A stretch of DNA of 64,000 nucleotides. It comes from Ophioceras dolichostomum. Lineage: Eukaryota; Ascomycota; Sordariomycetes; Magnaporthales; Ophioceraceae. This document shows, one piece after another, positions 54,511-64,000 of this stretch. Numbering within the stretch: the stretch's first letter is position 1; the number at the start of each line of letters is the position of its first letter. The notes under the pieces were generated by a model. That model saw nothing but the letters and a program-made list of their open reading frames with translations. It did not search any database and was not told the DNA's origin. The DNA lies in NCBI GenBank assembly GCA_003049485.1, contig PYST01000096.1:51471-115470 (forward strand), given 5' to 3'. Both the position numbers and the translations under genes were made by a program.

Positions 54511-56744
54511 TTAAATGAGCAGGTAGTCCCAGCCCTTCATCTGCATGACATCCCGCCAGTGGATGTAGCGGGGGAGTGTTTGGTGGCCGCTGGCGCCGTC
54601 GCCGTTGGGCGAGGAGACAGCTGAGCCGGTCGGCGAGCACGAGGCGGACTCGCGCGCGCATTCGGCCCAGGTCTCGTTGAGGAGCGAGGCCACGCGGCCG
54701 AAGGAGCCGAAGTTGGCCAGGTCGCCGAGCTGGGCGATGCGGTCCGCGAAGAAGAGGCGGAAGCTGGAGCCCGGCTGGCTGACGGCGCCGCCGACGAGGT
54801 AGACCCACGAGAGCGAGCGGTCGAAGCCGTGCGGGCCCGAGGGCACCTGCTGCAGGACGGTCGTGAGCTTCTCGACGAGCCCGACGCAGCTGGCCTGGCT
54901 CGGGTGGAAGCCGGGCACGAGGCTGCAGAGGTAGATGCGGGCGGCGAGGCGGAAGGCGGCCGTCATGTTCTTGCTGAGCTGCTTGGGGCTGAGCGTGCCG
55001 TTGGGGTTGAAGGGCAGCTTGGGGCTGGCCTCGCCGACCTCGGTCAGGCCGATCTGGTCGCCCAGGACGTGCACGTGCTGGCACAGCTGGATGTCGTCCA
55101 TGCCGTCGTTCTTGAGCGCCTCGAGGCAGGCGATCTCCGAGATGAGGTACATGACGCGGTCCTCGCAGCCCATCAGCTCGCGGAGGCCGAGCGACGAGTT
55201 GGTCGGGTGCAGGTGCTTCTCCCGGTAGGTGTGCGCGAAGGTCGGGGCCCGGCCCTTCATGGTGGCGCCGAGGATGTCGATCCAGGCGGTGAGGGTCATG
55301 TTGAAGGGCGCCTGGGCGGGCTGCTCGTTGGGGTCGGCGACGAGGCGCGGAAGGTCGAGCTTCTGCACGAGCGAGACGGCCGCCTGGAAGTGCTGGTGCC
55401 AGGCGATGTCGGGCAGGGCGTCGTCGAAGCGGCCGACGCAACACTGGAAGAAGATGAGGCCCAGGGCGGCCTCGAGGATCTGCTGGTGCTTCTCGTCGCG
55501 GTTGAGCGCGTCGCACAGCGCCGAGATGGTGGCGTAGCGGTGGCGCATGATGTCGCTGTCGATCTCCTCGCTCTGCACGCCGGTGGCCGCCTTGTAGTGC
55601 TGGGCCGCGATGCTGAGGCAGCAGTGGAGGTAACCCTTGTTGTTCGCCAGTGCGGGGAGGACCAGGTCCGACCCGACCGAGCCGTGCTGGTTGGACTCGA
55701 GGATGGGGAAGATGGTCGGCAGCACGAACTGGATGAAGTGGTCCAGCAGGCGCTGGTCGCCCTGGTCGAGCTCGATGGCCACCTGGCGCGAGGCCGTGGC
55801 GGGACCGTGGGCGAAGTCGAAGAAGTTGAGGTTGAGCGCCTCCTCCGAGAAGGACTCGCGCCGCTCCGAGCACACCTGCTCCGTCCACTCGCCCTCGAGC
55901 GGGAACGAGGGTAGGACGGTGCCGGGAGGGGGCGGGGTGTGGTAGGTGCTGAAGGTGGAGGTGGTCGACTCGCGCAGCGTGGGCACGTCGTTGACGAACA
56001 TCTGCCTCTCCGTCTTGATGTCGACCTCGTATGGCGAGTAGCCGCCGCCGAACATGAAGTCCGGGTGCAGCTGGGGAGTGAAGGCGCCATAGTCGGAGCT
56101 CGCGGGAGGGCTGTTGAAGTTGAAAGGGAAGTGAGAGTCGATCGACGCCGACCTTGTGCGGTCCAGCGGGTCGGAGAAGGTGGCCGAGGTGGGCAGCGAG
56201 TGCGACAGGCCTGGTGGCGACGACACCACGTTGGTCTGGACCGTGTGCGAGCCCTTCTCCGAAAGCTTCTTCTTCTTGATGATCATCTTGATATCGTCCT
56301 TGTGTCTCCTGCGCGCGTCGTTGTTGCTCCACCACATTGGCCTCTTGTACTCGCACGAGAGGCCGAGGTGCTTGCAAGCAGTGCAGCAGGGCTGGCCCTC
56401 ATCGCACTTTTTCCTTCGTAGCCTGCAAGTGTAGCAGCCTGTTATGTCGATTGTTAGTTGTTTTGCTTTGTTCTGTGGTGGCCTACTATGTGCCCGTGTA
56501 AGTGGTATAAGTGGTATAAGTGGGAAGGGGCTGTGTGGGCTGCGGAGGATGGGCGGAGAGACAAACCTGTTCTTGAGCGACGGTGCATCTGTGACTTTTG
56601 CTTGTTGGAGGCGGCATTGGCGGCAGCAGCCTTGGAGGCCGACTTGCTCTTGGTTGATGTTGAGACAGCCATGTTGTTGACTGGTGGTGCTCTCATGAGG
56701 TTGTCTTGTTGATGGAGATGATGGTTGGGGGATAGTGTTGACAT
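54511..56744 (-). CDS. PRO1: Zn(II)2Cys6 transcription factor PRO1 (NosA/ADV-1 family), sexual development regulator
   Basis: Two exons, 56744-56567 and 56438-54511, give 701 residues; the 128-bp intron (GTTTGT donor, AACAG acceptor, phase 1) lies just before the zinc cluster, joining MHRRSRTG to CYTCRLRRKKCDEG. The binuclear cluster has cysteines at about 61, 64, 71, 78, 81 and 88 (Cx2Cx6Cx6Cx2Cx6C), with an extra cysteine at 77. Basic residues and EYKRPMWWSNNDARRRHK follow. The rest matches the PRO1 family: VDIKTERQMFVNDVP, TYHTPPPPGTVLPSFP, NQHGSVGSDLVLPAL, MRHRYATISALCDALNRD, PFNMTLTAWIDILGATM, ELMGCEDRVMYLISEIACLE and the terminal HWRDVMQMKGWDYLLI. In Sordaria, Neurospora and Aspergillus relatives are needed for fruiting-body formation and control cell fusion and wall-integrity genes. 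The length is normal for the family. Very long frames on the other strand are shadows. Confidence 0.95.
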
Positions 56745-59700
56745 TTGTACCTTCTTCCCTGTACCTGCGTGTGAGAGAGGGCAGGAGAGAGAGGAGAGAA
56801 GGGGGGGTGTAGGTGGAGGGTGGAGGTTGGGGGAGGGGTGTGGCTCCTGTTGTGAAGGGGACCTTGGGCCGAGCAAAAGCGGGAGTGAGAGGCGAGAGCG
56901 GCCAGGGGTCCCAGTCCAGGTCCACGAGTCCAAGTCCGGGTCCACCACCAGGGAAGGAGAGAAGAGAGAGAAGAGAGAGGGGAGAAGAACAGACGAAATG
57001 CTCCCCCTCCTGACGAATATCAAATTGTGAAAGAGGCGTTATCGAAACAAGGAGAATATTAAATTATAAGGGTTCGTTTTTTGTCGTAGTGTCGTATGTA
57101 GACAACTGGGGTATCGTAATCGTGAGGGAATGACTGGACACACAAGCAAGACCGGCTTGCCTTGGGCTGAATTGTTGAATTTCAAATCGTCGTCGAGCGA
57201 GGTTGGGCTGGTTGCTCTTGTTCGCTTGGCTGGCTTGGCTGGCTTTGGATAGTCGACGCCGACGAAGAGAGAATTTTCGATTAAAGAAAGATAGTATAAT
57301 AGAGAGAGAAGGGAGAGAGAAAGGGGAGGGACAAACAACACTTGGAAACCTTCCGACTACACCTTGGCCTTGATCTGATCTGGGAAGAAACAAAACATCT
57401 CGAAAGGATGCCGGATGAGCCCAATGACTTATAAGTGATGGCTGCATCGCGAACAAGGTGATTGTGTGCGTGGGTGCTGCACTGGTGGTGGACAAAAATA
57501 GAACAGCCACCAAAGAGCCAGCAAGCAAGCAAGAAGCGGGCAACCGACCGAGAGAGGAAGTGCGTGAGTGAGCAAGCAAGCACACCAGCGCAACCACGCA
57601 ACACCACTACCTTTTTTTGGCCCCCCGTCTCTCTGTCTCCCCTTCCTCTCGCCCCCTCTTCCCGCCCGCCCTCGATACCCCTGTCACCCTTGTTGATCTG
57701 CCCTACGTGGGAGGGTAGGACTGAGCTGTCCAGATGCGGAGTAGCGGCCAGCGAGCAGCAAAGCTCACAGGTTGGGTCCATCTTTGGGTGCAGTCCCTGA
57801 GGTAGCATCGCTGTAATGGATGGCTCGCCAAGAGGGGGGCACTTTGGGGGAAAGGATGAGATGCCCTGCGCTAATTGGTGCCGTGCCTTAGACCCACCGG
57901 CTGGCCTCGCTCTCTCGGAAGAGGGCAGGAGGGCAAGCAAGCGGCCAACCTTGCCCATCGTCAGACCCCACCTCAGAATAGAATGCCACGAACGGACTAG
58001 CGCGGCGAGCCCTTTGTTCATTGTCTGTCTGTCTCTCTCCGGTTGATGTGCACGGAAAAAGATGGCTGCAGGGGTGGGGGCGACTTGGACTGAACAGGCA
58101 GCTCAGCTACGGCCTCTGGTTGGTTGTTACGACCGTAGCATGCAGGCCGCCATGCAGACCGGTGCATTTGTCCCATGGAGCTAGGGGGAACCACTGAGAG
58201 GAACCACGCACACCAACGCTTGCTTGGTGCTGCTCTCTCTGCTCTCTCTTCCTCCGAGAACACTGAAGCTTGCTGCTTTATTGGCATGACAGGGGTGCCT
58301 GCTGATCTCATATGGCACCATCGGCCGTATGCATATTCATTTCCAGCATCACACTTCAGCCGGCCGAGGAGGGGAGGAGAGGAGAGGAGAGGTACTCTCT
58401 CCCACACTCATTTTGGCACTCGACACTACCGCCGCCGATGTATCCCCTTTTCATCGACAGCAAGAGCGAGAAATGTGACGGTGGCGTGTGTGCCTACATG
58501 AGCATAGTCTTCCCGCCAGCGGTGTGCCCATGATAAGAAAAGCAGCAATATTTCGCTATCCATAGCACAACCGTATGCAAGGTAGAATACCAACGTCCTG
58601 TGGTAATAAGCTCAACTGATAGGGAACGCGGGGACTTACCCACACACTCTTGCTCTCTCTTTCAGACGCTCTTCGCCCGTCTGTGTGCTCTGAGGATGCT
58701 CTCTGGGACCAGAATTTGCATTGTTCAGCATCCACCATTCCCAGGTGGACAGTTGTATGCATCTGGAATGGAATGTGGAATGCTGGATGTGACGCCCAAG
58801 CGTCGGCGGCCCAACCGAACAGTATTGTTCAACGGCTGGCTGGCTGGCTGGGGGCTTTCATCTCATCACCGCTACTCGGATCTCGAATTTCTGCTCGCTT
58901 GGCGTGGAATATCTGAAAACCGATGTCCTTGACTTACTGGTTGGCTACTGGTTAGCAGGAACATTAGCATTGGCATCGATATGGTAGGGGACTACGGTTC
59001 ACGCCCTGCTGGGTCGCGACCGCACGCCTCACTCCTACCGTCTAGTAGGTAGACAATGCCTTCTCTGGTGGCCCAGCTCAGCCTAGCTCCCCTGCCAGCC
59101 GACCATTTCGTCGGTGGACTCGGCTCAAAGCAAGTGAGGAAGTGAAGAGAGAAGCGAATTTATTGATTCGCAAATCACAGCCGGCGAAGAGCGGTCAGGG
59201 ATCGCCAGGATGATCAGGTGCAGATTGCGAGGTCGAGTCCACCGTGATGTGGCTTGCCGGGGCCGTTCGGGTGTATGTTCTCTGCGAGCTCTGGTAGGAC
59301 AGCGCTGTAAATGATCATTTCTTAGTGGAAACGTCCGCGAAGAAAATAGCGTCCATCGCTAGGATAGCGTTCGCAGCACATCCCTTGCATGCACGGCTGG
59401 GGCTGTAGCACCCGTTAGCACCCGCCGAGCACCCGCGGAGGTCAGTCTCGCCTGGCGCATGCACTATGTAGAGACGGTATCCTCGTGCGGGCCTTGTGTT
59501 ACTGGTGGTACGCAGCTGGGACAGGCACAACGGTGGCCGTTGGGTGAAGATGCTGGCGGGAGCCATTGGGTAGGGAAAGGTACACCAGTAGCACGGGCCG
59601 GGGTTGGGGGTAACACAGGAGCAGAGACCAGGGGAATTTCCTCCGCCAGCCGTTTTTTTTTTTTTTTTTCCTTTTTTCTTTTCTTGTTTTCTTTCAATAT

Positions 59701-62700
59701 TTTTTATTCTGTCCTTTGGATGCGAAGATGTGACCATCATCCCTTTCCAGCCCCCTGATTCGACGGCTCGAGGTTGCAAAATGTGACGACTAGTGGCTCG
59801 TGCATATGCAGTTGGAGAGCGCGGGACCAACCGATCCTAGCGCGGTGTGATTGAGCAGGGATGAGGATAGCGAAAAGGTCAAGAGGGCGGGCGGCAAACG
59901 GCTCAGATTGGCTCATGCATTTCGATCGTGCATGACTAGTGCCTTCTAAGGGGGGCCTAACCTTGTCCGGGAGGGGGAGCTTTGACCAATCATGCACGAC
60001 ACGGCCGAAGGACCCCGGCCTTGTCAGCCTCGAGTCCGTCTCCTTCCCTTTTCCTGTGTTCCCCTCGTTCGTACCCCTGCCGGCAGAGCCAATATTTGAG
60101 AGTGGCACGTGCGCGGCGGGAGGTTTTTGGGGGGAGAGACCAGCCGAAGCGCCGACGATAGTCCGCGACGTTCCTGTGTCCGTTCAGTGATCAATAATGA
60201 AGCCTAATTAGCCGCCTTTTCTGAGCGCCAAGGCGGCCATCTAGCACAACTTTCAATATTTGCCCGCTTCGTGCATGTGGGCTAATTTTGGATTCACTCC
60301 AATTCTGTCCGTGGAGCTGGTCACGTCGGTGACTCTGCGTCATCATCAAGTGCGGCACTTCCCACCATCCTGAGTGCCACGACGCCATCACTCGATCTAA
60401 AATTAACCCATATTGAGCGATTTACCCCTCTTTTGCTTCGAGGGCTAATTTGAGATATCGGGCCAATTCCAGATCGCATCGATACTCGTCAGCTTAACAA
60501 TTTCCATTGTCGTGCCCCTCCCCTCGCCGCCTCGGGGCATGTTATGCCGGGGAAGGAATCGAGAAGGCACATGTCCTCCTCCTCGGAGCTTCTGGAGTCC
60601 ATAGGTGAGAGGCATCAACCTCTTCGCTTTCATTTGCGGGTCGAGTCAGTCAGCCAGGGTCCCCTCCCTCGGCTGTGATGCTTCTCCCGGGTTATCCTCT
60701 GTGATCTTTTGCTGATCCGCCCCATTTCCCGTCGAATTTGACATGCCGTCCCATGTCGCCCGTTCTCATTCATCGCATCCTTGCCGGTGAGTGAATGTTT
60801 GCCCGCGCCTTCCCCGGGACTGCATCTCGTCCGGACGGCTATGCACTGGTTGAATCCATTCGCAAGCCGATTCTGTCAATAATCTTTGAGCCAAGCCGGT
60901 GCAAATCAATCAATCCTCTCAGCACGTCCTACGTAGTGCGATTTCCCCAGCATAATGGGGGTTTTCGCCTGTTGCCCCTTATCTATCGCATCTGCAAAAC
61001 CCCTCTGTCAACGCGCCATGTAATAGAGTGCTGTGCCATATTTCATTGCGGCTTCGGGACCGAAACATGGCGGGAATCGCGGTTCCCAATTTCAAATTTC
61101 TATTTTGCCTGTCACGTCACAGGAACTATTGCCGTGACAACTCTCAATCTGGAAGGCTGACGAGGAGCGAGGCTGGCGAGTTAGCATTTCCAATCCAAGG
61201 GAAATCGCTCACTTGGCAAGCACTCCCCCTCCTGTCGATTGAAGTGTCATTTCCTCTTTCTTTCTCCTGTTTGGGGATGGATCTGGTCTGCTGGGCAGGA
61301 AAGGCATCTCCGCACTCTTTCAGCAACAATTGGCGATCATCGGCAGAGGGTGTGGTTCTATCAAACAATGCGGGCGGACGGGACCCCACTCGTGATGGCT
61401 GGGTAGGTTGGTTCGTGATGTGACATCCAGATTGGATGGCGTTCATTGTCACGGAGAGATTTGAACAAAGAAACCTTTCCTGAGGTAGGTTTGCAAGCAA
61501 AACCAAAAGCAAGCAAGTACCTAGGTAAGCAAGCAATGCTATAGAAGCAAGGATAGCCGGCAATTCGACTCGTCACTGCGAATATGACAATGAGTTCCGC
61601 CGCGCTGCTCAGCCATGGGCTCATTGTTTATGGATCTCCATGTCGATGGCTATCATTGTTCATCTTGATTGCAGAACCCACGGACGACGACAGCAAAGCG
61701 ACGACGGGAAGGCTGTGCCGTTTCGCTCGAGCATTGAAAACCATCATTGAGGCGAGCTGGGGTCCGGCCGGCCGAGCCTCCGCCCTATGTGCATACAACT
61801 GTGTCGACTGAACCCCCCGGATGGCGCGTTCTGTCGCCGCCGCTGGAGAATTGCAAATTCATCAGGCGTTGCAGTGTCACCAGATGGCCACAACCAAGGA
61901 CCCCAAATCGCCCCCAACGAGACGCTGTCGTTTCGTTTCGCTGTTGCAGATAGAATGATGTATGATCCGACAGCGAGGAGGCTCTGTCGCAGTCAGCCTC
62001 AACTGACGTCTTGGGAGACACGCAATTTGAATTCGTATTGTTCGAGTCGATAAGCATACAACTAACCTTTCATTCATGCTTCGATGCAGGTCGATGCAGG
62101 CCAACCCTGAGGCCGGAAGGGGGCTGAGAGGCCATGACAGATTATGGTTAATGGCAGGGCGATCGGGATTAGGGAGCTCTTGAGGGTACTGGAGGGGGCC
62201 TGGGGACGGACCGCGGCGGCCAAGGTACGGATAGGCCCCGCCCAGGGTCCCTTGCCCCTGCTGTTGACACGGGCCAACGAGGGACCAAAGCCACCAAGCC
62301 TGGTCAAGTTTCGTTCCAGGCTGGCTGGCTGGTAGGCTGTGGCGGGCTGAAAACGATTGGCATCACAAGGACAACTGAACCAGGGACTGGGGTGAGCAAA
62401 TCACCAGTTGCAAATCATCAATGCCTTCCAGCTTCTAACACCTCATCGGACCCCGTCAACAAAAGTTTCGCAATGGCAGATTTTCCTGGCAGAATTCCCG
62501 GGCAGACTCTTTGCTGGCGATCACAGGGGAATGCCGCTTGGATGAATCGGATGATTCAGGCGAGCCAGATAACCAACAGCCAGATGACATCTCGCAGACT
62601 CGAGGCACAGCAGCAATGGCGCAATCAGTGAACACGGACATGGGCGGCCGACCGACCGACCGACCAGTAATGCACTGGGACAGGCAAGTGAGTGGTTGGA

Positions 62701-64000
62701 AAAGAAGCCGCTTTGGTCCGAGGTTGCGATGCGATGCGATGCGAGCGTCGCGACAAATTCCCCTACTCTGGCCTTCCACTGGATCTCTGGCACTCTGCAA
62801 CCCGTCTCCTATTCCGCAAGTGAGGTGATATTGTGTCGAGAATCGACCACCACACATCCGTTTCCTGTCGCGTCTCATTCAACGAGAGGCCGAGACTCGA
62901 GAAGCCTCCGCATCCCTCCTGAATCATGTGAGATTGGTCAGAAGGCACTCTCCAGGTGTGATTGGCTCCGGGTGTAACAACTGTATACGATGATATATCG
63001 CAAACCGCAAATCGCAAGCTATATGGAAGTCGTCGTATGCCGTTGATATCCAGAGCAACCTGGTATCTTTCTACCGAACGACCGAGGTGGGGGCCAACAA
63101 AGCAGAACAACAGTTCACGAGCGATGTGAATTGTTGAATCCGCCTCGGTCCCGGCATTGCCGTCGTCGGGGGCACTGACCGCCATCGTTGGTGTCGATAG
63201 TGTGGATGAGTCCTTTTAGGCTGGGCATTGCGTCGCCCTGACCAATCCCGTGCAAGTCTGCTCAATTCCACGATTGCCCTGATGTCAAATAGCCCAGACG
63301 CACCAACAAGCCACCCGACTTCAGGACCGCGAAATCCCCTTAATGGAACCGGACATGGGCCACTTCCAATTTTTTTTCTTCTTCGTCTTCTTCTTTTTTC
63401 CGTGCAGGTTTCGCCCAGGTGACTCATCTCGAACGGGGAGAGAACTGATGAACCCTTGCTTGGGCCACCGCTCGGGAATGGAGTCGTCTCCGAGTCGAGC
63501 CAGATCGCCCCCGATCAGAGTCATGTGGGACGGAAGCTGCCACGACAGCTGCCCTTAGCCTTACCGCAACTCTTTGAGATCGAGAGAGAGAAGGGAGGGG
63601 CGGGTTTTTTGCTTGTTTGCTTGCTCATCGGTGCCGTCTTGAGCCGGGGCTAGACATTGGTTCACCTCGCACATGATCATCAATATTAAACAACCGGCAC
63701 GGGTCCGGGTCCCAGGTGTGAAGAGTCGGTGAGGGATTGAACATTCTTGTGAACTACAGCTGCTAGCGTGGCTGGAGGGAACGAGGGAGCAGCCTACTAC
63801 GTCGTAGGATCTCAGCACCTAACTTGAAGAGCGAGTGCTGGAGTGACACGGCACTTACGTTAAACCGCGCCCCACACGCTGCACATGTACGTCCGTACCT
63901 GCTTCACACGAGCACATTTACACAGCATTCGAGCTAGGGAGGCGGTGGTGACCTTGAGAAAGCGCACAGGATCATGGATGATTCATGGATGGCATTGGGG
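56745..64000. other. 7.3-kb region on the 5' side of PRO1, no gene supported
   Basis: The first kilobase is CT/GA-rich on the PRO1 sense strand and AT-rich near 57030-57070, fitting a long PRO1 leader and promoter. Beyond that, frames of 100-250 codons occur on both strands but none has a domain, and they overlap. A poly-T tract lies at about 59652-59670. From about 60.2 to 61.1 kb the DNA is somewhat richer in A/T, without clear repeat structure. CAAG/CAAGCAAG repeats lie near 61493-61535. A gene may start beyond the right edge. Confidence 0.5.

Noticed and set aside
54829..55914. 361-codon plus-strand frame
   Set aside because: Antisense shadow of PRO1, whose protein sequence is clearly of the PRO1 family.
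54449..56377. 642-codon minus-strand frame overlapping PRO1
   Set aside because: Same strand, other frame of PRO1; Arg/Pro/His-rich as expected from a GC-rich shifted frame.
1..64000. CRISPR arrays, insertion sequences, bacterial operons
   Set aside because: The DNA is eukaryotic with spliced genes; no direct-repeat/spacer array or transposase was seen.

Overview
The window is nuclear DNA of a filamentous ascomycete (Pezizomycotina), most likely a Sordariomycete. The evidence is genes split by short GT-AG introns (mostly 79-265 bp, branch points of CTRAY type), GC-rich third codon positions, long pyrimidine-rich leaders, and several proteins typical of this class: an Msn2/Seb1-type stress regulator, the fruiting-body regulator PRO1, a Shr3-type permease chaperone, and long disordered fungal-only proteins. 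I cannot fix the genus. No rRNA, tRNA, CRISPR array, intact transposon or biosynthetic cluster could be recognised.

Layout: 1-3.3 kb holds non-coding DNA and a protein-kinase-like pseudogene on the minus strand with three in-frame stops. From 3.3 to 16 kb I see no gene; the right end is the promoter/leader of MSN2 (16048-18283, +). After 3.2 kb of non-coding DNA come DPH6 (21473-24418, +, diphthamide synthesis) and, convergent to it, a type-B carboxylesterase (24871-27434, -, five exons). A DUF202 membrane protein (29364-30751, +) and an HCS1/SMBP2-like SF1 DNA helicase (31429-34939, +, six exons) follow. A 5.5-kb stretch without a clear gene (34.9-40.5 kb) has short tandem repeats and one candidate exon. 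Then come a 912-residue disordered fungal protein (40483-43357, +), SHR3 (44858-45693, +), a cysteine-rich single-pass membrane protein (46821-48218, -), a DUF1772 protein (51805-52835, +) and PRO1 (54511-56744, -). The last 7.2 kb, on the 5' side of PRO1, has no gene I can support.

The genes do not form a pathway. They are housekeeping or regulatory genes at low density, about ten intact genes in 64 kb. The two developmental/stress transcription factors, MSN2 and PRO1, each have a very long gene-free 5' side. The most interesting unknowns are the cysteine-rich receptor-like protein, the 912-residue protein with a duplicated DDEFPIRQ motif, the stand-alone DUF1772 gene, and an 8-bp palindrome (AGGTACCT) that recurs only in intergenic DNA. 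Exon boundaries were worked out by hand from splice signals, phase and family conservation; no alignment or database search was run.
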